A DNA stretch of 64,000 nucleotides. Origin: Bradyrhizobium centrolobii. GTDB lineage: Bacteria > Pseudomonadota > Alphaproteobacteria > Rhizobiales > Xanthobacteraceae. Both the position numbers and the translations under genes were made by a program. Every line of letters starts with the position of its first letter. The first letter of the stretch is position 1. Below are positions 27,406-34,703 of the stretch, one piece after another. The DNA lies in assembly GCF_001641635.1 (NCBI RefSeq), contig NZ_LUUB01000066.1, positions 1 through 64,000 on the forward strand, written 5' to 3'. The notes under the pieces were generated by a model. The model made no database searches. It worked only from the letters and a program-made list of their open reading frames with translations, and was not told where the DNA came from.

Positions 27406-27866
27406 GCAGCATCCTTCGTTGAGTAGCTCGGCGGGACGATTCCAATGGTGTGGCCGGTCTCGAGCATGCTCTTCAGGTTCGACAGCACCATCGGCCAGCC
27501 GCCGGAGATGTCGCGCAGGGTCTTGCCGTCCTCGCCGAGCTCGTCGTGCGTGACTGTCAGCTTGACGACCTTGCCGCGCGCCTCGAGATCGAAGGTCACG
27601 CGCGAGATTCCTTCGCCCGCAGCTTCAGGCTTGCGATTGTGCCAGCTATAGGCAAGCCGCCGCGTCGGATCGAAAGTGATGACCTCGCCCTCCACCGTGG
27701 GGTTGCCGTTGTTGGTGAAGCGGTAGGGCGCGCCTTCCGTCCAGTCCGAGGTGATGCGGTGGCCGAACCAGTAGCGCTCGGTGAAATCGCCGTCGGTCAA
27801 GGCCTGCCACAGTGCCTCGGGCGAGGTCTCAATGTAGGTCACGTAGACATAGTTCGGTTTACTCAT
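27402..27866 (-). CDS. AHSA1/SRPBCC-domain protein 3
   Basis: 154 residues: YVYVTYIETSPEALWQALTD, with WFGHRITSDWTEGAPYRF in the pocket region and GWPMVLSNLKSMLETGH at the end. The start overlaps the end of the ArsR gene by eight bases. Closest in pattern to protein 2. Confidence 0.9.
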   Translation of the reverse strand: MSKPNYVYVTYIETSPEALWQALTDGDFTERYWFGHRITSDWTEGAPYRFTNNGNPTVEGEVITFDPTRRLAYSWHNRKPEAAGEGISRVTFDLEARGKVVKLTVTHDELGEDGKTLRDISGGWPMVLSNLKSMLETGHTIGIVPPSYSTKDAA

Positions 27867-28173
27867 CGCGTTTCTCCAACTGACGTTTCAACTCGCTGAG
27901 CGCGGCAAGCTTGCCGCGCTCAAATTTCTTGATCCAGCGTTCGCCGATCTGATGGATCGGCACCGGGTTGAGGTAGTGCAGCTTCTCGCGGCCATGCTTG
28001 AAGGTCGTGACCAAATTGGCCTCTTCGAGAATGGCAAGGTGCTTCGTGACGGCCTGGCGCGTCATGTCCAGGCCCTCGCAGAGTTCGTTCAGCGTCTGCC
28101 CGTTCCTGGCGTGAAGCCTGTCCAGAAGCGACCGTCTCGATGCGTCGGCCAGCGCTTTGAAGACTTCATCCAT
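27859..28173 (-). CDS. ArsR-family regulator of the AHSA1 operon
   Basis: 104 residues from ATG 28173 (MDEVFKALADASRRSLLDRL). The winged HTH continues with LNELCEGLDMTRQAVTKHLA and the wing HGREKLHYLNPV. No metal-site Cys pair is present, typical for the AHSA1-linked subgroup. First gene of an overlapping operon; a perfect palindrome 13 bp upstream is its likely operator, giving autoregulation. Confidence 0.9.
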   Translation of the reverse strand: MDEVFKALADASRRSLLDRLHARNGQTLNELCEGLDMTRQAVTKHLAILEEANLVTTFKHGREKLHYLNPVPIHQIGERWIKKFERGKLAALSELKRQLEKRDE

Positions 28174-28185
28174 ACCGGCAATAAT

Positions 28186-28205
28186 ATGCAACCAAATGGT
28201 TGCAT
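28186..28205. promoter_or_regulatory. ArsR operator palindrome
   Basis: ATGCAACCA-AA-TGGTTGCAT is a perfect 9-bp inverted repeat with a 2-base centre, 13 bp upstream of the arsR-type ATG. Confidence 0.75.
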
Positions 28206-28218
28206 GTCAAGCGCCGTC

Positions 28219-28316
28219 GTCATTCCGGGGCGACGCGTTAGCGTCGAACCCCATTGCGCAATTGCGCAATGTGAAATTCGAGATCCCGGGTAACCGCTGC
28301 GCGGTTTCCGGAATGA
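28219..28316. repeat. Composite palindromic repeat, class 2
   Basis: GTCATTCCGGGGCGACGCG ... AGATCCCGGGTAACCG ... TTTCCGGAATGACTC in the divergent gap between the arsR operon and the LVIVD gene. Confidence 0.65.
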
Positions 28317-28402
28317 CTCCCGCGAAATCGTGTTTTTGGCGCACGCGAAAGCCTGTGCTAGCCTGCCACCTCAGCCAACGCAGATTGGTTCCGGGAGGAT
28401 CA

Positions 28403-29851
28403 ATGATCAGCCGAGTTCAACTTGCTGCTTGCCTTGTCCTTTTCGTCAGCAGCACCAGCGTCCACGCCCAGAAGCAGCAGGTGATCGGCGCCCCGCCGGA
28501 AGCCTCCAACATGAAGCTGGTCGGCAATAGCGACCTCCAGGCGCGCAGCGCCTATCAGCCGACCATCCATCACCAGGGCGATCGCTGGATCGCCTATATC
28601 GGTCATCACGGCGGCACCGACGACGTGCCCGCACCCCTCAATCCGATGACGGGACAGGCCGAGCCGAACGGCACCTCGATCGTCGACGTCACTGACCCGG
28701 CGCATCCAAAATATCTGCGGCACCTGCCGGGACAGGAAGGCAAGTATGAATCTGGCGGCGCGCAGATGGTGCGGGTCTGCGACGGTAAGTCGTTGCCGAA
28801 GGGCGATCCCAATGCGGTCTACATGCTCCGCACCTTCGGCAGCGAGGCGCACGAGATCTGGAACGTCGCCGATCCCGCCAATCCCGTGCTCGTCACCCGC
28901 ATCGCCGGCCTGAAGGACACGCACAAGAACTGGTGGGAATGCGATACCGGCACTGCCTATCTCGTCTCGGGCGCGCCGGACTGGCGCACGCGGCGCATGA
29001 CGCAGGTCTACGATCTCTCGGACCCTGCGCATCCTCAGAAGATCCGCGACTTCGGCCTGCCCGGCCAGGAGCCGGGCGCGACCGGCGCGGTGCCGACCGA
29101 ATTGCACGGGCCGATCTCGACCGGCCCCGCCGGCAACCGCGTGTTTTTCGGCTACGGCACCAACAAGGGTGGCATCCTGCAGATCGTCGATCGCGAGAAA
29201 CTCCTGAACGGGCCGAAGGAGCCGACGCCGGACAATCTGCGCTATCCTGAGATTTCGCGGCTGCCGATGTCCGCCTTCAACGGCGCGCACACCACATTCC
29301 CGATGCTGGACATGCCCGTCGCCGAGTTCGCCGAGGACAGGGACGGCAAGACCCGCGACATCGTCATGATCGTTGATGAAGCGATCCTGAACGAATGCGG
29401 CGAGGCGCGTCAGATGGTGTGGTTCGCGGACGTGACCACCGAGGCACGGCCGATGATGATCTCGAGCTACACCGTGCCGGAGGCGAGCGGGCAATTCTGC
29501 CAGCGTGGCGGCCGCTTCGGCTCGCATTCCTCGAATGAAAGCATGGCGCCGGTCTATTACAAGAAGATGGCCTTCATCGCCTTCTTCAATGCCGGCGTGC
29601 GCGCGCTCGACATCCGCGATCCCTACCATCCCAAGGAGGTCGGCTACTTCATTCCGTCGATCACGAGCGCGACCGACAAGCGTTGCATTCCGATCGAAGG
29701 CGGCGAGCGCTGCAAGGTCGCGATCCAGACCAACAATGTCGAGACCGACGATCGCGGTTACATCTACATCGTCGATCGCGCCAACACGGGGATGCATGTC
29801 CTCGAGCTGACCGGGCCCGCGCGCGCCGTCGCCGGCCTGCCGAAGAACTGA
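28403..29851 (+). CDS. Secreted LVIVD-repeat (beta-propeller) protein
   Basis: 482 residues from ATG 28403, with GGGAGGATCA as ribosome site. A signal peptide ends near SVHAQ (residue 23). The mature protein carries repeats of the LVIVD type, for example SIVDVTDPAHPKYLRHL, EIWNVADPANPVLVTRI, QVYDLSDPAHPQKIRDF and ALDIRDPYHPKEVGYF, which usually build a beta-propeller. His-, Asp- and Glu-rich loops (IGHHGGTDDV, ELHGPIS) could bind metal. Its function is not established for the family. A small exported or anchored protein follows after 2 bp. Confidence 0.8.
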   Translation: MISRVQLAACLVLFVSSTSVHAQKQQVIGAPPEASNMKLVGNSDLQARSAYQPTIHHQGDRWIAYIGHHGGTDDVPAPLNPMTGQAEPNGTSIVDVTDPAHPKYLRHLPGQEGKYESGGAQMVRVCDGKSLPKGDPNAVYMLRTFGSEAHEIWNVADPANPVLVTRIAGLKDTHKNWWECDTGTAYLVSGAPDWRTRRMTQVYDLSDPAHPQKIRDFGLPGQEPGATGAVPTELHGPISTGPAGNRVFFGYGTNKGGILQIVDREKLLNGPKEPTPDNLRYPEISRLPMSAFNGAHTTFPMLDMPVAEFAEDRDGKTRDIVMIVDEAILNECGEARQMVWFADVTTEARPMMISSYTVPEASGQFCQRGGRFGSHSSNESMAPVYYKKMAFIAFFNAGVRALDIRDPYHPKEVGYFIPSITSATDKRCIPIEGGERCKVAIQTNNVETDDRGYIYIVDRANTGMHVLELTGPARAVAGLPKN

Positions 29852-29853
29852 CG

Positions 29854-30396
29854 ATGCGCCGCGTGGCGACGATAGCGCTCGCGCTGATCGCGCTCGGTGC
29901 ATCGGGCGTCGGAGCCTATCAGCTCGCGCCGTCGCCGACGGACAGGCCCGCGCATTGGCGGGAGATCGCCTGGCCTTTCCCGCGCGATGGCTGGCCCGCA
30001 GGCCGCGCGTTTCGTTGCGTCGGGGCCTGCGAGGGCGCCGAGCTCTACGTCCGCGCAAAGCTCGGCTTCTGCAATTGCGACCGCGGCGTTGCCGATGACG
30101 ATGAGGTCGACCGCGTCACCGACCTCGATCTGATCAGCCCGCGCTTTGCGGCGACAGCGCCGGGCGAGAAGGTGGGCGTCGGCGAGATGCATGGCCGTGC
30201 CCGGCAGTACGATCTCGACATGGCCGATGGCACGCGCCGCGTAGCCATCGGCATCGCCCTCTCGCGCCGCTGCGATCTCCTGGTCGCGGTCGCGCAAGGT
30301 GCGCGCGAGGCGATGGCCGTCCGAAGCGTGGCACTGGAGTTCCTTGAGACGCAGGAGATGAAGTCATGGATGACGGCGGCGCTGGATGGCAGGTGA
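29854..30396 (+). CDS. Hypothetical exported or anchored protein
   Basis: 180 residues with an N-terminal hydrophobic segment (ATIALALIALGASGVGAY) that is either a signal peptide or an anchor. The rest contains four Cys residues in a short region (FRCVGACEG ... FCNC) that could form disulfides or bind metal. Not recognised. The 2-bp gap to the LVIVD gene implies one operon and a joint role outside the cytoplasm. Confidence 0.75.
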   Translation: MRRVATIALALIALGASGVGAYQLAPSPTDRPAHWREIAWPFPRDGWPAGRAFRCVGACEGAELYVRAKLGFCNCDRGVADDDEVDRVTDLDLISPRFAATAPGEKVGVGEMHGRARQYDLDMADGTRRVAIGIALSRRCDLLVAVAQGAREAMAVRSVALEFLETQEMKSWMTAALDGR

Positions 30397-30425
30397 GGGA
30401 GGCGCGACGGCGCCGCCTCCAACGC

Positions 30426-30532
30426 TGTCATCACCCGCGAAAGCGGGTGATCCAGTATTCCAGAAACGGTTGTGGGATATGGAGGGGCCGCGGCGTACTG
30501 GATACCTCGCTTTCGCGGGGTATGACAGCAGT
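30426..30532. repeat. Composite palindromic repeat, class 1
   Basis: GTCATCACCCGCGAAAGC ... GCGGGTGATCCAGTATTCC and the inverse TACTGGATACCTCGC ... GGGGTATGACAGC. Confidence 0.75.
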
Positions 30533-30623
30533 GTTTGAGGTGGCATCTTCCTCATAGTCTCAGCTTCCGTTCCCGCCTCCGCCATGCATTAATGAGCCAA
30601 AACGCCATCAGCGAGTCCTCCCC

Positions 30624-31244
30624 ATGATGTCCCTGCAAGCCTATCTCGCCTTCGTCGCTGCCAGCATTGCGCTGGCGCTGCTGCCTGGTCCGATCGTCAC
30701 CCTCGTCATTGCCAATGGCCTGCGCCACGGCACGCGTGCGGCGCTGACCAATGTCGCCGGCGCGCAGGCCGGCCTTGCGATCGTGATCGGCGTCGTCGCG
30801 ATCGGGCTGACCTCGCTGATGGCCACCATGGGCTACTGGTTCGACTGGGTGCGCTTTGCCGGCGCGGCCTATCTGATCTGGCTCGGCATCAAGCTGATCT
30901 GGGCGCCGGTCGAAGGCGTCAATGTCGACGAGCCGCCGGCGCCGCCGCGCGGCGGTTTCTTCCTGCAAGGTTTTCTGGTGCTGCTCTCGAACCCGAAGGT
31001 GCTGGTGTTCTTCGGCGCCTTCATCCCGCAATTCTTGGACATGAACCGCGACCACTTCCCGCAGGTCGCGCTGCTGGGCGCGACCTTCATGGTCACAGCA
31101 GCGATGACCGACGCGCTCTACGCCACGGCCGCCGGCCGCGCGCGAAAATTCTTCTCCGCGCGCCGGACGCGGATGATGTCGCGCGTCTCCGGCGGCTTCA
31201 TGATCGGCGGCGGTATCTGGCTGGCGTTGACCCGGGCGAAGTGA
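30624..31244 (+). CDS. LysE-family exporter 1
   Basis: 206 residues, six hydrophobic helices. The family signature lies in LALLPGPIVTLVIANGLRHG and the WLGIKLIW segment. LysE/RhtB proteins export amino acids or their derivatives. No regulator sits beside it. A second family member lies at 41867-42478. Confidence 0.9.
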   Translation: MMSLQAYLAFVAASIALALLPGPIVTLVIANGLRHGTRAALTNVAGAQAGLAIVIGVVAIGLTSLMATMGYWFDWVRFAGAAYLIWLGIKLIWAPVEGVNVDEPPAPPRGGFFLQGFLVLLSNPKVLVFFGAFIPQFLDMNRDHFPQVALLGATFMVTAAMTDALYATAAGRARKFFSARRTRMMSRVSGGFMIGGGIWLALTRAK

Positions 31245-31299
31245 GCGCTGGTCGAAAAGCTGTTCGAGATAGGTTGCCGTCCTCTCCATTGGCTCCGCT

Positions 31300-31445
31300 C
31301 TGCTCCCTCCCCCCTTGCGGGGGAGGGCAGGGGAGGGGGGTAGCCCAGGAAACGGTGTAGCCGTCGTCGAGAAAGAGTCTTGCTCCATTGGGAGAGTGTG
31401 CCGCGTGGCACCCCCTCCCTAGCCCTCCCCCGCAAGGGGGGAGGG
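31300..31445. repeat. Composite palindromic repeat, class 3
   Basis: CTCCCTCCCCCCTTGCGGGG ... GGGAGGGGGG and CCCCCTCCCTAGCCCTCCCC ... GGGGGGAGGG. Nothing else is visible from 31245 to 31521. Confidence 0.65.
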
Positions 31446-31521
31446 AACGCGGCGTGCGTTGTCGCTGCACCGTCTGATGCGTCGAGAAGATTTGCGTCGA
31501 CGACGGTCGGGACGCAAGGCG

Positions 31522-32325
31522 CTACACCAATCCCTCCGCCCGCAGCTCCACCTCGATCGCGGCAAAAATCCGCGCCAGCCGGTCGGCCCATTGCTGCTGG
31601 CCGGATTGATCGGTGATCAGGTCCTGGCGGATTTCGATGCCGGTGTTGATCAGGCCGCGGGCTTCGCCGTGCACGGGGATGGTGTAGTCGGTGAGATCGC
31701 TCACCGGATAGGGCTCGTTGTTGCCGACGACGAGATCGCTCTCGGAGCGCAGATGCCTCAGCAGCAGGTGCGGCAGCACCGTATCGCGGTGATAGAGCGT
31801 GCCGATGTGCCAGGGACGCGCGACGCCGGCATAGACTGGCGTGAAACTGTGCAGCGACACCAGCACGGTCGGCCGCTTGGCGTGCACGCGGGCATCGATC
31901 ACGGCGTGAATGCGGCCGTGATAGGGATCGAAGATCTCGCGCCGCCGCGTCTCGCGCTCCTGCGCCGATATCCCCTCATTGCGCGGGATCGCGGTTGCCT
32001 CTGAAATGGCCGGGATCGAGCTTGCGACGCCGGGTGGACGGTTGCAGTCGATCACGAGCCGCGAATAGTGTTGCGCGATCAGATGCGCATCGAGCATTTT
32101 GGCCAGCCGCTCGGCGACGCCGGCAATGCCGATGTCCCAGGCGATGTGCCGCGTGAGCTCGCGATCGGCGACGCCGAGATCGCCGAGCGCGCGCGGCAGC
32201 ACCCGTCCATGGTGATCGGAGGTGAGCAGGAAGGGCGATGCCCCCTCTGCATTCGCCTCATGCACGGGAGGAATGTCGCCTTTGCCGAGAAGTTGAAACG
32301 TTGCGTCCGTCGTGTCTAAAGCCAT
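31522..32325 (-). CDS. N-formylglutamate amidohydrolase family protein
   Basis: 267 residues. The family hydrolyses N-formylglutamate, the last step of one histidine-degradation route, using a metal site. SPFLLTSDHHGRVLPRALGD carries the first His pair, YSRLVIDCNR the next motif, and LVSLHSFTPVY the third. No hut genes are nearby, so it may act on another formylated or amide substrate. Confidence 0.85.
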   Translation of the reverse strand: MALDTTDATFQLLGKGDIPPVHEANAEGASPFLLTSDHHGRVLPRALGDLGVADRELTRHIAWDIGIAGVAERLAKMLDAHLIAQHYSRLVIDCNRPPGVASSIPAISEATAIPRNEGISAQERETRRREIFDPYHGRIHAVIDARVHAKRPTVLVSLHSFTPVYAGVARPWHIGTLYHRDTVLPHLLLRHLRSESDLVVGNNEPYPVSDLTDYTIPVHGEARGLINTGIEIRQDLITDQSGQQQWADRLARIFAAIEVELRAEGLV

Positions 32326-32417
32326 TCCGATGCCTATGGAAAAAGCGCGCCGCCCCTCAAAATCGGGCAGCGAACGCTATAGAATAACCGGTCTAAAATC
32401 ACCATGATCGCCTGACG

Positions 32418-33284
32418 ATGCCGCTGCTCACGATTCATCACAAGACCGAGTATCGCTACAACCGTCCCGTGGCATTCGGCGAACATCGCATCATGCTGCG
32501 TCCGCGCGACGGGCATGATCTGCGCGTGCTCGACAGCCGGCTCGACATCGTGCCCGAGCCGATGTCGCTGCGCTGGATCCACGACGTGTTCGGCAATTCG
32601 GTCGCGATCGCTAATTTCGACGAGCGCGCGGACAGGCTGACCTTTGACTGGCACGTCACGGTCGAGCACAATCCGGTGGAGGAGTTCGCGCTGACGCCGG
32701 ACGATCCCGCTTTCTTCTATCCCTTCGTCTATGACGACGAGGAATTCCCCGATCTCGTCCAGTACATCACGCCGCAATATGCCGATCCCGGCGGCGAGCT
32801 CTCGGAATGGGCGCGCGGCTTCCTCGACGAGGACGCGCCGACGCCGACGTTCAAGATCCTGAGCGGCATGACGCATGGCATCCGCGAGGCGTTCGAGTAT
32901 CGCAAGCGCCACGAGCAGGGCACGCGGCATCCGCGCTCGACACGCTGCGGTCGGGCAGCGGCAGCTGCCGCGATTACGCGCTGTTCATGATCGAGGCGCT
33001 GCGCCAGCTCGGCATCGCCGCGCGCTTTGTCTCCGGCTACATCTTCGTGCCCGAGGATATCGAGCAGCGCCATGTCGGCGGCGGCTCGACGCATGCCTGG
33101 GTGCAGGTCTACCTGCCGAGCGCGGTGGTTCACCTTCGACGCGCGCCATAATGTCCCCCGCATCGGCCGCATCCTGATGGCGACCGGGCGCGACGCCGCC
33201 GACGTCGCGCTCTCGACGAGTTTTGGGCGGATGGAATTGAAGAGGTTCGAGGTGGTCAGCGAGGAAGTGGTGAAGGCGGGGTGA
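32418..33284 (+). pseudogene. Transglutaminase-like protease with two compensating frameshifts
   Basis: The N-terminal beta domain (LLTIHHKTEYRYNRPV, residues 1-160) is open from ATG 32418. Near 32925-32945 the protein moves to the minus-one frame, where the catalytic segment SGSGSCRDYALFMIEALRQL and the His motif GGGSTHAWVQVYLP are found. At 33125-33130 an extra G returns it to the first frame (WFTFDARHN... to the stop at 33284). All three catalytic regions (Cys, His, Asp) survive and the total length is normal for the family, about 289 residues. Two shifts of opposite sign less than 200 bp apart look like either sequencing errors or very recent decay. Confidence 0.8.
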
Positions 33285-33336
33285 GCTGTTGCTCTACGCA
33301 ATGCCGGCGTTGAGCGAATGTGCGATGCCAACCCAA

Positions 33337-33478
33337 TGTCGTCCCGGCGAAGGCCGGGACCCATACCGCGTGATCTAACGAGGGCGCGCGATGCGTATCG
33401 CGGGCGGACAACGCAACTGGGCGTCTTCGTCAAACTACTCCCTGGGGTTATGGGTCCCGGCCTTCGCCGGGACGACGG
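33337..33478. repeat. Composite palindromic repeat, class 4
   Basis: GTCGTCCCGGCGAAGGCCGG and CCGGCCTTCGCCGGGACGAC face each other around about 100 bp. Confidence 0.75.
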
Positions 33479-33527
33479 CGGGTGTGTGGCGCTGTCGCTC
33501 TGTCAAATTGACCGCTATAGAGAGCCC

Positions 33528-33926
33528 ATGACCTCCGATCTTCTTTTCGTCTACGGCACCCTGATGCGCGGCTTCGATCATCCGATGGCGCGGCTGCTTG
33601 CCATGCATGCGGATTTCCTGGGGGAGGCGACCTGCCGCGGGCGGCTGTTCCTCGTGAAGCACTATCCCGGGTTGCTGCTGTCGGATGCGCCGTCCGACCT
33701 CGTCCATGGCGAGCTGTTTCGCCTGCGCGCGGGCGACGAACTCCTGCGCGAGCTCGACATGTATGAGGCCTGCGGCGAGGGCTTTCCGGAGCCGACCGAA
33801 TATCTGCGCGAGCGGATCGATGTAACGCTCGCAGATGGCGCGATCACGAAAGCGTGGACCTACGCCTACAATTGGCCCGTGACACACCTGCCGCGCATCG
33901 AGTCGGGCAAATTCCTTCAGCACTAG
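33528..33926 (+). CDS. Gamma-glutamylcyclotransferase-like (AIG2/GGCT) protein
   Basis: 132 residues. The family motif VYGTLMRG is at residues 7-14, and the acidic active-site residue is expected in LDMYEACGE. These small enzymes cyclise gamma-glutamyl-amines to 5-oxoproline. The stop overlaps the 3' end of the convergent chlorite-dismutase-family gene by four bases. Confidence 0.85.
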   Translation: MTSDLLFVYGTLMRGFDHPMARLLAMHADFLGEATCRGRLFLVKHYPGLLLSDAPSDLVHGELFRLRAGDELLRELDMYEACGEGFPEPTEYLRERIDVTLADGAITKAWTYAYNWPVTHLPRIESGKFLQH

Positions 33927-34492
33927 CCCGCGAGTACCTCCCGCACCAGGCGCATGTCGATCTCGCGCTCGACGTAAGTCCACTCCTCGGTCTGCCGCAG
34001 CATCGCGACCAGCTCCTCGAAAGCCGAGGCATCTGCCGGTGCGAATTCGAACCAGGTGAGGAAATCGAAGGGCTCGCCGAGGTCGCGGCAATGGTAGAGC
34101 TGCCGCGCGATTGCCGGCAGGAAGCGCAGGCTGCTTGCAATGTGGTGCGACTTGTCCTCGAAGATCTTGCGTCGCTCTTCCGGCGTCAGCTCCCACCAGG
34201 CTTGCGACTTGCGGATCGGGATCAACGCCGCGCTGGTCGCCTCGGGTCGGTCGAGCCCGGCCTGCACGGCCGTGAGCTGCTCCGTCTCCGCGCGCTCGGT
34301 GTAGCGCAGGTAGCTGGCGACGCCGACCAGCCGCCACGAATTGCGCGAGGGCACCAGCGGCAATGAGACGGCGTCGCTGTCCGTCACCGACAGCGCCGGC
34401 ACGAAGGGCAGGGGTTCGCCCGTCACGGGCGACATCGAGGTGATGCGCCAACCCCCGCTATGGCCGCCTCGAAACGTCCTGAACATGACCAT
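33923..34492 (-). CDS. Chlorite dismutase-family haem protein (short form)
   Basis: 189 residues, matching in length and pattern the short, dimeric Cld proteins described from Nitrobacter winogradskyi. Conserved stretches include GVASYLRYTERAETEQL, AWWELTPEERRKIFEDKSHH, and LYHCRDLGEPFDFLTWFEF, whose His is the likely proximal haem ligand. The distal Arg could not be placed with certainty. True family members turn chlorite into chloride and oxygen; other members have different haem roles. A chlorite dismutase in a soil bacterium without chlorate respiration genes nearby suggests a detoxification role or another function. Confidence 0.75.
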   Translation of the reverse strand: MVMFRTFRGGHSGGWRITSMSPVTGEPLPFVPALSVTDSDAVSLPLVPSRNSWRLVGVASYLRYTERAETEQLTAVQAGLDRPEATSAALIPIRKSQAWWELTPEERRKIFEDKSHHIASSLRFLPAIARQLYHCRDLGEPFDFLTWFEFAPADASAFEELVAMLRQTEEWTYVEREIDMRLVREVLAG

Positions 34493-34535
34493 ATGGAAGC
34501 GTGGAAGCGGCCCAGGTTCAAGGGGCCATTGCCGT

Positions 34536-34582
34536 TATTCCGGGGCGCCCGAAGGGCTAATCCGGAATCCACCGCGCCACCG
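34536..34582. repeat. Palindromic repeat fragment, class 2
   Basis: TTATTCCGGGGCGCCCG ... AATCCGGAATCC, in the 211-bp gap before dnaG. Confidence 0.6.
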
Positions 34583-34703
34583 GGCGGGGCTGTGAATAGG
34601 TCGAATAACCCGGATAAGGCGGACAATTCTGACTTTTCGGCAGGCCGCACCTATATCCCTAACCTTTCGCCCGACTCACGCGGTTTCGCGCTAAACACAG
34701 GCC

